A model generated the notes under the pieces. The model worked only from the letters and a program-made list of their open reading frames with translations. It made no database searches and was not told the DNA's origin. This document shows positions 1-5,171 of a stretch of 5,171 nt of DNA, in pieces. The position numbers and the translations under genes are program-made. The DNA comes from Chloroflexi bacterium RIFCSPLOWO2_02_FULL_71_16 (GTDB taxonomy: Bacteria; Chloroflexota; Limnocylindria; P2-11E). The first letter of the stretch is position 1; each line of letters starts with the position of its first letter. The stretch covers positions 2,240 through 7,410 of the forward strand of contig MGON01000078.1 in assembly GCA_001795345.1 (NCBI GenBank). The letters are read 5' to 3'.

Positions 1-733
1 GTGCTCCCTTGTAAGAGGTGAAGGCCCCGGGATCGGGCGTGTAGGCGCGCACCAGGCGCGCGAGGTCTTCCGCCGGGCGCGCCAGATCCAGCTCTCCCGC
101 GGCCGGATCGAGCTTAGGCGCCCAGGTGACGAGCTCCGGGTCCTGCGGCCGGGGCACAAGGTCGCCCGAGAGGTACCGCACCAGATCGCGCTCCAGCATC
201 CGGGCGCCGATCCGCGCAAGGCGTGCCTCGAGCTCGCCGGCCGTCTCGCCCGGCTCGATACCGACGCGCTCCTGCGCCAGGATCGGGCCGGCGTCGAGCG
301 CGGCCGTCCCCTCCATCAGCGTGACGCCCGTCTCGGCGTCGCCCGCGAGGATCGCGTGGGCCACCGGCTCCGCGCCGCGCCACCGCGGGAGAAGCGACGG
401 ATGCACGTTCACGGCTCGGCCCCCGACGGCCTCGATGAGCCCGCGCGGGATCAGGTTCCCGTAGGCCGCCCACACCAGCGCGTCCGGGCGGACCCCCAGC
501 ACCGCGTCCAGCGCCTCGCCCCAGAGGCGATCCGGCTGGAGGACCGGGACACCGGCCGCCGTCGCGACCTCCTTCACCGGCGGCGCCTGGATGCGCCGCC
601 GATGCCCGGGGCGATCGGGCTGAGTGACGACGGCGGCGAGCTCGATGGCCCCGCTCTGCCGGAGGTCGACCAGGGCTTCGAGCGACGGCACGGCGAACGA
701 GGGCGTCCCGAGGAAGACGACGCGGCGCGTCAG
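1..733 (-). CDS. fmt: Methionyl-tRNA formyltransferase, 3' end cut by the window edge
   Basis: Fmt transfers a formyl group from 10-formyltetrahydrofolate to Met-tRNA(fMet), making the bacterial initiator tRNA in the cytoplasm. I translated 244 residues by hand with no stop before the edge; the family is usually about 310, so the end of the C-terminal tRNA-binding domain is missing. The N-terminal strand VVFLGTPSFAVPSLEAL is at residues 5-21 and VVTQPD at 35-40. The catalytic block NVHPSLLPRWRG is at 109-120, with expected catalytic residues Asn109, His111 and Asp147 (in ALDAGPIL). The C-terminal domain starts near residue 205, with AYTPDPGAF at 230-238. The folate loop reads RPGHRRR where many homologues have a GRGKK-like stretch. 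The start is chosen as CTG (731-733), which overlaps the def stop as CTGA and follows AAGAGG by 7 nt; no ATG, GTG or TTG lies nearby in frame. Identity is very secure, the start moderately so. Confidence 0.95.
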   Translation of the reverse strand, partial: MTRRVVFLGTPSFAVPSLEALVDLRQSGAIELAAVVTQPDRPGHRRRIQAPPVKEVATAAGVPVLQPDRLWGEALDAVLGVRPDALVWAAYGNLIPRGLIEAVGGRAVNVHPSLLPRWRGAEPVAHAILAGDAETGVTLMEGTAALDAGPILAQERVGIEPGETAGELEARLARIGARMLERDLVRYLSGDLVPRPQDPELVTWAPKLDPAAGELDLARPAEDLARLVRAYTPDPGAFTSYKGA

Positions 734-1371
734 GCGGTGACCTCTTCGGTCTCGTCCGGATCGACGGACCGCAGATCCTCGCGACTGCGGAGGTGCTGCA
801 CGTAGAGGGTCCCGCTCAGGTGGTCCGTCTCGTGGAGCATGCACTGAGCGCCGAGCTCGTCGCCCTCGAGGGTGAAGCGCCGCGCGTTCAGATCGAGCGC
901 GACGAGTCGCGCGGCGGCCGGGCGCTGCAGCATCCCGTAGAAGCCGCGCACCGACAGGCAGCCCTCGCTCGTGTCCTCGAGCTCATCGCTCGTCCACTCG
1001 ATCCTGGGGTCGATGGCCACGATGCCCGCTTCGTCGACGTCCATGATCGCGATCCGCAGCGCGACGCCGACCTGGGGGGCCGCGATCCCGATGCCCTGCG
1101 CCGCGACCATCGACGCGAACATCCGCGCGACGAGGGCTTCGAGCTCGGCCTTCGGCAGGGTCGGCCGTTTCGCGGGCGCGTGCAGGACCGGGTCCCCGAT
1201 CTGCCGGATGGCCAGCGCGTGACGGCGGACGAAGTCCTCCTCGGACCACTTCGCGCGCCGGCCCGGATCGATCCGCCACGGCCTGCCCTTCACCACGCGC
1301 ATGCGCGGCTCGGTGCGCGCCTCGGACGCTTCGGAAGCGGGCAGCGGGCCGACGCCCTCCTCTGTGCTCAT
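730..1371 (-). CDS. def: Peptide deformylase
   Basis: Def is a cytoplasmic metalloenzyme that removes the N-formyl group from nascent proteins as they leave the ribosome, reversing the modification made through the next gene, fmt. All three family motifs are present in this 213-residue protein. Motif I is GIGIAAPQ at 93-100. Motif II is EGCLS at 136-140. Motif III is HETDH at 180-184. Metal ligands should be Cys138, His180 and His184, with Glu181 as catalytic base. The residue before motif III is Leu instead of the usual Gln (LHETDH rather than QHExDH). About 50 residues precede the point where E. coli Def would begin (near ALAIRQIGDPVL, 52-63), so the N-terminus is extended. The ATG at 1371 is chosen for its GGAGG, although the 3-nt spacing is short. 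The in-frame ATG at 1302 has no good ribosome site. The stop overlaps the fmt start. Confidence 0.97.
   Translation of the reverse strand: MSTEEGVGPLPASEASEARTEPRMRVVKGRPWRIDPGRRAKWSEEDFVRRHALAIRQIGDPVLHAPAKRPTLPKAELEALVARMFASMVAAQGIGIAAPQVGVALRIAIMDVDEAGIVAIDPRIEWTSDELEDTSEGCLSVRGFYGMLQRPAAARLVALDLNARRFTLEGDELGAQCMLHETDHLSGTLYVQHLRSREDLRSVDPDETEEVTA
741..746 (-). promoter_or_regulatory. Ribosome binding site of fmt, supporting the CTG start
   Basis: On the minus strand AAGAGG lies inside the last codons of def, 7 nt before the CTG at 731-733. This is ordinary Shine-Dalgarno spacing. It is the main evidence, with the CTGA overlap, that fmt starts at CTG rather than at the in-frame GTG 37 codons upstream (842-844). 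Confidence 0.6.
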
Positions 1372-1374
1372 CGA

Positions 1375-1379
1375 CCTCC
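1375..1379 (-). promoter_or_regulatory. Ribosome binding site of def
   Basis: A perfect GGAGG on the minus strand, 3 nt before the ATG at 1369-1371. The spacing is shorter than usual, but it is the strongest Shine-Dalgarno match next to any start in the window and supports the long N-terminal form of Def. A weaker AAGGA lies further upstream. Confidence 0.6.
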
Positions 1380-1429
1380 GTGTTCCTTCCTGGACTCCAC
1401 CCGTGGACAGCGTGACAGAGCGAGCCTAC

Positions 1430-3502
1430 CTAGCCCAGAAGCGTCACCGGGTCGACGTCGACGGTCCAGCTCGGCCCGACCTCGACGCGGTCGAGGACAC
1501 GCTCCGGATGGGCGCCGCGGAGCACGAGCTGCAGGCGATAGCTTCCGGCCTGCTTCGCGGCGAACGCCGGAGCCGGACCGAGCACCTCGCTGTCGGCGCC
1601 CGCGCTCGCGCGGAGCGCGGCCGCGAGCAGGGAGGCGCGCCGGCGCACGGTCTCCTCCTTTTTGGCGGACGTCTGGAGGAGCACGAGGCGGCCGAACGGC
1701 GGATGCCCGAAGCGCCGGCGCGACGCGAGCTCCGCCTCGGCGAAGGTGACGTAGCTGTGCGCCGCCGCGGCGCGTATCGCGTAGTGGTCGGGCAGGTAGG
1801 TCTGCAGGATCCCGCGTCCGCCTCCCGTGCCGCGGCCGGACCGTCCGAGCACCTGCACGAGCAGCTGGAAGGTGCGCTCCGCTGCGGTGTGGTCCGGGAG
1901 GTTGAGGACCGTGTCGGCGTTCACCACTCCGACCAGGGTCACGCCGGGCAGGTCGAACCCCTTCGCGACCATCTGCGTGCCGACGATCACCTGCGCCCGG
2001 CCGGAGCGCATGAGCTCGTAGGCAGCGGCGTGCGCGCCCTTCCGCCGCACCGCGTCGCGGTCGAGGCGCACCACTCGCGCTCCGGGCACGGTCCGCCGGA
2101 CCTCGTCCTCGACGCGCTGCGTGCCGACGCCCAGATGCTTGATCCGCTTGCTGGCGCACCTGGGGCAGGTCTCGGGCGCGGCCGGCTCCTGCCGGCCGCA
2201 GCGATGGCACAGCAGGCGGCCATCCGCGTGCCAGGTGTAGGGGACCTCGCACGCCGGACAGCTGGCGACGTACCCGCAGTCACGGCAGAGCACCACCGTC
2301 GAATGGCCGCGGCGGTTGATGTAGAGGATCGCCTGCTCGCCGCGCGCGACAGTGCGGGCGAGGGCGAGGCGGAGCGCGCGCGAGAGCGTGCCGCGCTCGC
2401 CGGCGCGGAGCTCGAGGCGCAGGTCGACCACTGTCGTCGGCGGCAGCGGGAGCTCCATCACCCGCTCGGGAAGGTCGAGGAGGCGCATCTCGCCCGAGCG
2501 CGCGGCGTGATAGGTCGTCACCCGGGGCGTCGCGCTTCCGAGGACGACGGTCGCGCCGCTGATGCGGCCGAGGGCGAGCGCCGCGTCCACCGCGTGGTAG
2601 CGCGGCGCGCTCTCCTGCTTGTACGAGGGTTCCTGCTCCTCGTCCACGACGATGAGCGCGAGCCTCGCGACCGGTGCGAAGAGCGCGGACCGCGAGCCGA
2701 TCACCACGTCCGCGGTCCCGTCGAGCACGCGGCGCCACTCGTCGTACCGCTCGCCCTGCGAGAGCGCGCTGTGCAGGAGGGCCACGCGCTCGCCGAAGCG
2801 GGCGACGAAGCGCGCCACGACCTGCGTCGTCAGGGCGATCTCCGGGACGAGGACGATGACCCCGCGCCCGCGCTCGAGCGCCGCGGCCGCGGCGCGCAGG
2901 TACACCTCGGTCTTGCCGCTGCCGGTCACGCCGTGGAGCAGGAACGGGGCACCGCCCGTACCCATGGAGCGCACGATCTCCGCGAGCGCGGCCTCCTGCG
3001 CCGCGGTGAGGGTCGCGCCGCGCACGGCGTCGTCCTCGGTGAGCGCGAGCTCGAGCGGTACGCGCCGCGACCTTCTTGCGCGGACGACCCCGAGCCGCGC
3101 GCGCGAGCGCGCGGCGAGGCCGGGCGGGACCATGGCGCGCACCGTGTCGGCCAGGCCCGCCCGGTAGCGGTCGGCGATCCAGCGCGCCAGCGCGAGCTGG
3201 TGCGCAGAGAGCACCGGCTCGGGATGGGCGAGATCCTCCACGTCGCGCATGCCCGCCACTGGTGGCACGCCCACGCGGATCAAGACGCCGGGTACCGCGC
3301 GGGAGCCGAGCGTGACGCGCACCAGATGCCCGGGCGCGACCTCGAGGTCAGCAGGGACCGAGTAGGTGAAGGTGCGAGCTGGTCCGCGCAGCCCGGCGAA
3401 CACTGCCACTTCCGCGGTCCTGGTACCGCTGTCTCGGATCCGGGTCCTCGCCTCGGAGGTGCCGACCGGAGCTAGCGCGCTTCCGGAGCGTACTTGGCTC
3501 AC
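1430..3502 (-). CDS. priA: Primosomal replication-restart helicase PriA
   Basis: PriA is a superfamily 2, 3'-to-5' DNA helicase that recognises stalled forks and D-loops and helps reload the replicative helicase. The 690 residues match the usual size of 700-730. An N-terminal 3'-end-binding domain begins near TFTYSVP (44-50) and a winged-helix region follows to about 160. Helicase lobe 1 has Walker A GVTGSGKT (191-198), DEEQ (287-290) and GSAT (322-325). The zinc module has eight cysteines in four CxxC pairs: 406/409, 415/418, 432/435 and 446/449. Lobe 2 has GTQMVAKGFDLP (508-519) and QVLGRSGR (550-557), followed by the C-terminal domain. Several usual residues differ: DEEQ for DEEH, SGR for AGR, and DHTA (537-540) where homologues commonly have DFRA. 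All core motifs are intact, so it is probably active. The start is the GTG overlapping the gmk stop as GTGA. No ribosome site precedes it, which suggests coupling. About 30 poorly conserved residues precede the first conserved strand, so a later start is possible. Confidence 0.97.
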   Translation of the reverse strand: MSQVRSGSALAPVGTSEARTRIRDSGTRTAEVAVFAGLRGPARTFTYSVPADLEVAPGHLVRVTLGSRAVPGVLIRVGVPPVAGMRDVEDLAHPEPVLSAHQLALARWIADRYRAGLADTVRAMVPPGLAARSRARLGVVRARRSRRVPLELALTEDDAVRGATLTAAQEAALAEIVRSMGTGGAPFLLHGVTGSGKTEVYLRAAAAALERGRGVIVLVPEIALTTQVVARFVARFGERVALLHSALSQGERYDEWRRVLDGTADVVIGSRSALFAPVARLALIVVDEEQEPSYKQESAPRYHAVDAALALGRISGATVVLGSATPRVTTYHAARSGEMRLLDLPERVMELPLPPTTVVDLRLELRAGERGTLSRALRLALARTVARGEQAILYINRRGHSTVVLCRDCGYVASCPACEVPYTWHADGRLLCHRCGRQEPAAPETCPRCASKRIKHLGVGTQRVEDEVRRTVPGARVVRLDRDAVRRKGAHAAAYELMRSGRAQVIVGTQMVAKGFDLPGVTLVGVVNADTVLNLPDHTAAERTFQLLVQVLGRSGRGTGGGRGILQTYLPDHYAIRAAAAHSYVTFAEAELASRRRFGHPPFGRLVLLQTSAKKEETVRRRASLLAAALRASAGADSEVLGPAPAFAAKQAGSYRLQLVLRGAHPERVLDRVEVGPSWTVDVDPVTLLG

Positions 3503-4089
3503 AGCCAGTAGGTGCGGGGCCGCTCGGCCTCCTTGCGGACGATCTCGGCGATCTGGCGCACGGTGTCGTCGAGCTTCCCGTCGTCGTTCACGACCATGTG
3601 GTCGTACTCGGGTGCCGCGGCCATCTCGATCTCGGCGTTCTTCATGCGCAGCTCGAGCGACTCCAGCGTCTCGGTGCCGCGGCCCACGAGCCGCTTGCGG
3701 AGGGACTCGAGCGAGGGCGGCTGGATGAAGATCGTCAGGGCTTCCGGTAGGACGGCCTTGAGCTTGCGCATGCCCTGCGGATCGGGCTTCACGAGGACGA
3801 TCCTGCTGTGGCGCAGCGCGTCCGCGACCGCGTCCCCGCGCACGCCCTTGTACTCGCCGTGCACGACCGACCACTCGAGGAAGTTCCCCTGCTCGATCTC
3901 CTCCCGGAACTTCTGCGGCGAGTAGAAGAAGTAGTGCCGCCCGTGGATCTCGCCGGGCCGCGGTTCGCGGCTCGTCGCGGTCACGTAGAGCCTGGCGTCG
4001 TCGAGCTCTCGCAGCAGGCCGTCTATCACCGCGTCCTTCCCCGCGCCGGAAGGCGCCGAGATGATCACCAGCAGCCCGGACACCGGCAC
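3499..4089 (-). CDS. gmk: Guanylate kinase, variant P-loop
   Basis: Gmk phosphorylates GMP to GDP with ATP, an essential step toward GTP and dGTP. From GTG at 4089 it has 196 residues, slightly shorter than the usual 205. The P-loop is SGAGKDA at 14-20. The GMP-binding arginines lie in TSREPRPGE (Arg41, Arg44), the conserved Tyr is 53 in HYFF, and the guanine-contacting Glu is 72 in NFLEW. A lid with GRG lies near 136-138 and VVNDDGKLDD is at 166-175. Asp19 replaces the usual Ser/Thr after the P-loop Lys. Val83 takes the place of a Ser/Thr that contacts guanine in well-studied enzymes. VKPDPQG (100-106) replaces LDIDxQG, so Lys101 stands for the first Asp while Asp103 keeps the second. I recall similar changes in Chloroflexota Gmk. 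The GTG at 4089 has AGG 6 nt upstream; the GTG two codons later (4083, 194 residues) is nearly as good. A longer frame to 4293 would overlap rluD and is rejected. Confidence 0.95.
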   Translation of the reverse strand: MPVSGLLVIISAPSGAGKDAVIDGLLRELDDARLYVTATSREPRPGEIHGRHYFFYSPQKFREEIEQGNFLEWSVVHGEYKGVRGDAVADALRHSRIVLVKPDPQGMRKLKAVLPEALTIFIQPPSLESLRKRLVGRGTETLESLELRMKNAEIEMAAAPEYDHMVVNDDGKLDDTVRQIAEIVRKEAERPRTYWL

Positions 4090-4120
4090 CCGCGGCCTGT
4101 CCTGCTTGTCGCGCTCGCTC

Positions 4121-4140
4121 GGACCGGCAAGGCCGGGTCC
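4121..4140 (-). other. Small hairpin between rluD and gmk
   Basis: In the 68-nt rluD-gmk gap the minus strand reads GGACC-C-GGC, then CTT, then GCC-GGTCC. This is an 8-bp GC-rich stem with one bulged C and a 3-nt loop. No U-tract follows, so it is not a typical intrinsic terminator. It could be a pausing, RNA-processing or translation-modulating element in the transcript, or chance in GC-rich DNA. The rest of the gap contains only the weak gmk ribosome site (AGG). Confidence 0.4.
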
Positions 4141-4157
4141 TCGCTCGATGTCGTCGA

Positions 4158-5111
4158 TCAGGCGACCTCCGAGTAGGGCGCGGCCGTGTCGCGCGGCTCG
4201 CCGAGCGTTCGGAGGTAGGCCGCGAGATCGGGCGCGAGAGGCGCCGTGAAGGTGCGCTCGCCGGCGTGCGGCAGCCGCACGGTGAGTCGCCAAGCGTGGA
4301 GGAACTGCCTGCCGAGACCGCTCGGATCGCTGCGACGGCCGTACACGGGGTCGCCAACGATAGGGGTTCTCGCGAACGCGAGGTGCGTGCGGATCTGGTG
4401 CGTGCGGCCGGTGACGGGCTGGACGTGCAGCAGGGCGCGGCGGGCGTTCCCGTCGCCGTAGGACGCCAGCCGGCGGAACCGCGTGACCGCCTCACGGCCG
4501 GTGCCGCGCACCACCATCCGGCGGCGGTCGTCGGGGTCGCGCAGCACCGGCGCGTCGATCACCGCGGGCTCCGCTCCCGGATCGCCCCAGACGAGCGCGA
4601 GGTACTCCTTCCTGACGGTGCGGCCCTGGAGCTGCCGCGCGAGCGCGACCTGGGCGACGTCATTCCGCGCGATGATCATCACGCCGCTCGTGTCCTTGTC
4701 GAGCCGGTGGACGATCCCGGGCCTTCCCGCGGAACGGCCTTCCTCGCCACCGATCCGCCCGACCAGCGCGTTCACCAGGGTGCCCGTCGCGTGCCCGCGC
4801 GCGGGATGCACGACGAGACCCGCGGGCTTGTTCACGACGATGACGTCGCGGTCCTCGTAGAGCACGTCGACGGCGATGTCCTCCGCCTCCAGCGACAGCG
4901 GGGGCGCCTCCTCGGGGACGTCGATCTCGATCTCGTCGCCCGAGCGCACCCGGTGGCCGGCCTCCACGGCCTTGCCGCCGATGCGCACGCGCCCGTCGCG
5001 CGCCAGCTTCGTGATGGCGCTGCGGGAGAGCTGCGTCCGCTCCGCCACGAACCGGTCGACGCGGGGCCCGGCGGCCTCCGCGCGCAGCGCGATCCGCTTG
5101 GCCCCGGTCAC
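4158..5111 (-). CDS. rluD: RluA/RluD-family 23S rRNA pseudouridine synthase
   Basis: Enzymes of this family isomerise specific uridines to pseudouridine; RluD acts on helix 69 of 23S rRNA in the large subunit. This protein has 317 residues (E. coli RluD 326). An N-terminal S4 RNA-binding domain covers about 16-65 (RVDRFVAERTQLSRSAI onward). The synthase domain follows, with VVNKPAGLVVHP at 92-103, HRLDKDTSG at 135-143 with catalytic Asp138, and VTGRTHQIRTHLA at 233-245. The exact target (RluD, RluC or another RluA-type site) cannot be settled from sequence alone, so the symbol is provisional. The start is GTG, overlapping the stop of the upstream gene as GTGA, with GAGG 11 nt upstream (5123-5126). 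A GTG 13 codons earlier (5150) adds only a Gly/Glu-rich stretch, lies inside the upstream gene and has no ribosome site. In frame, the S4 domain begins soon after the chosen start. Confidence 0.93.
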   Translation of the reverse strand: MTGAKRIALRAEAAGPRVDRFVAERTQLSRSAITKLARDGRVRIGGKAVEAGHRVRSGDEIEIDVPEEAPPLSLEAEDIAVDVLYEDRDVIVVNKPAGLVVHPARGHATGTLVNALVGRIGGEEGRSAGRPGIVHRLDKDTSGVMIIARNDVAQVALARQLQGRTVRKEYLALVWGDPGAEPAVIDAPVLRDPDDRRRMVVRGTGREAVTRFRRLASYGDGNARRALLHVQPVTGRTHQIRTHLAFARTPIVGDPVYGRRSDPSGLGRQFLHAWRLTVRLPHAGERTFTAPLAPDLAAYLRTLGEPRDTAAPYSEVA

Positions 5112-5171
5112 GCCGCCGCTGCCCTCGCCTGTTTCCTCTCCTCTACCCACAGCAGCAGCGTCACCAGGCCG
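5108..5171 (-). CDS. C-terminal end of a membrane protein, probably signal peptidase II (LspA)
   Basis: Only the last 20 codons and the TGA stop are present; the gene enters from the right edge. The reading is GLVTLLLWVEERKQARAAAA: the end of a hydrophobic segment followed by a charged, basic cytoplasmic tail. LspA, which cleaves prolipoprotein signal peptides in the inner membrane, ends this way, and lspA often lies directly upstream of an RluA-family gene. The 4-nt stop/start overlap with that gene supports a real coding end here. The catalytic region is outside the window, so the prolipoprotein diacylglyceryl transferase Lgt or an unrelated membrane protein cannot be excluded. The frame and stop are well supported; the name is inference from context. 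Confidence 0.5.
   Translation of the reverse strand, partial: GLVTLLLWVEERKQARAAAA

Noticed and set aside
114..473. A 119-codon minus-strand open frame inside fmt
   Set aside because: It is another frame of the fmt coding sequence, Arg/Gly-rich and without homology, while the fmt frame through the same bases carries the catalytic SLLPRWRG block.
734..844. GTG at 842-844 as the fmt start
   Set aside because: It is in frame and open but adds 37 Pro/Arg-rich residues that read out of frame through def, has no good ribosome site, and would create a 115-nt overlap. The CTG fits family length and spacing better.
1396..1407. Small inverted repeat (TCCA/TGGA) in the 58-nt priA-def gap, considered as a terminator or operator
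   Set aside because: The stem is only 4 bp with no U-tract. This is expected by chance and too weak to annotate; no promoter-like boxes are visible in the gap either.
793..1749. A 318-codon plus-strand open frame across def and the end of priA
   Set aside because: It spans the antisense of two well-supported genes and their intergenic gap. The composition is low complexity and Arg-rich, with no family signature.
1301..3475. A 724-codon plus-strand open frame opposite priA
   Set aside because: It is antisense to a clear PriA with full helicase and zinc motifs. Its translation is rich in Arg, Ala, Glu and His with no recognisable domain, as expected for the antisense of GC-rich codons.
4090..4293. 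Longer gmk start at 4293
   Set aside because: The additional 68 residues are mostly an out-of-frame reading of the end of rluD. Gmk homology starts immediately after the GTG codons at 4089/4083.
3503..4495. Upstream extension of the priA frame through gmk and into rluD, giving a 1021-residue protein
   Set aside because: The extra 331 residues are an out-of-frame reading of gmk and rluD and are Arg-rich without domains. PriA homology begins just after the GTG at 3502, which overlaps the gmk stop.
1..5171. A novel defence, mobile or biosynthetic system
   Set aside because: Every base lies in or next to conserved housekeeping genes on one strand. I saw no direct-repeat array, terminal inverted repeats, integrase or transposase motifs, or composition shift.

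Overview
The window is about 70% G+C by eye and almost fully coding. All six recognisable genes lie on the minus strand, so they are read from the right edge to the left edge. It looks like a chromosomal housekeeping operon from a high-GC bacterium. The Gmk has a GKDAV-type P-loop and a VTAT-SR core. PriA has an APRYHA...GATVVLGSATP block. As I remember these families, both resemble Chloroflexota proteins, so an uncultured Chloroflexota-like lineage is my best guess. This is inference at about even odds, and other deep-branching high-GC soil phyla are possible.

In transcription order: (1) the last 20 codons of a membrane protein, probably the signal peptidase II gene lspA, enter at the right edge. 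(2) An RluA/RluD-family 23S rRNA pseudouridine synthase has an S4 domain and overlaps the first gene by 4 nt (GTGA). (3) After a gap of about 70 nt holding a small hairpin comes guanylate kinase (gmk). (4) The primosomal helicase priA overlaps gmk by 4 nt (GTGA). (5) After a 58-nt gap comes peptide deformylase (def), with a GGAGG ribosome site. (6) Methionyl-tRNA formyltransferase (fmt) overlaps def by 4 nt and runs off the left edge. An uninterrupted fmt reading frame can be followed from the def stop to base 1, but its only well-placed start is CTG, inside a CTGA overlap.

The products cover lipoprotein maturation, rRNA modification, GMP to GDP conversion, restart of stalled replication forks, and the two ends of the N-formyl-methionine cycle: Fmt adds the formyl group to initiator Met-tRNA and Def removes it from nascent proteins. 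Short overlaps at three junctions suggest translational coupling within one transcript. No promoter or intrinsic terminator is evident, and the operon appears to continue past both edges.

I see no mobile element, CRISPR array, tRNA, rRNA or novel defence-type system. The points worth a second look are the apparent CTG start of fmt, unusual active-site residues in Gmk, altered helicase motifs in PriA, the N-terminal extension of Def, and the direct gmk-priA junction.
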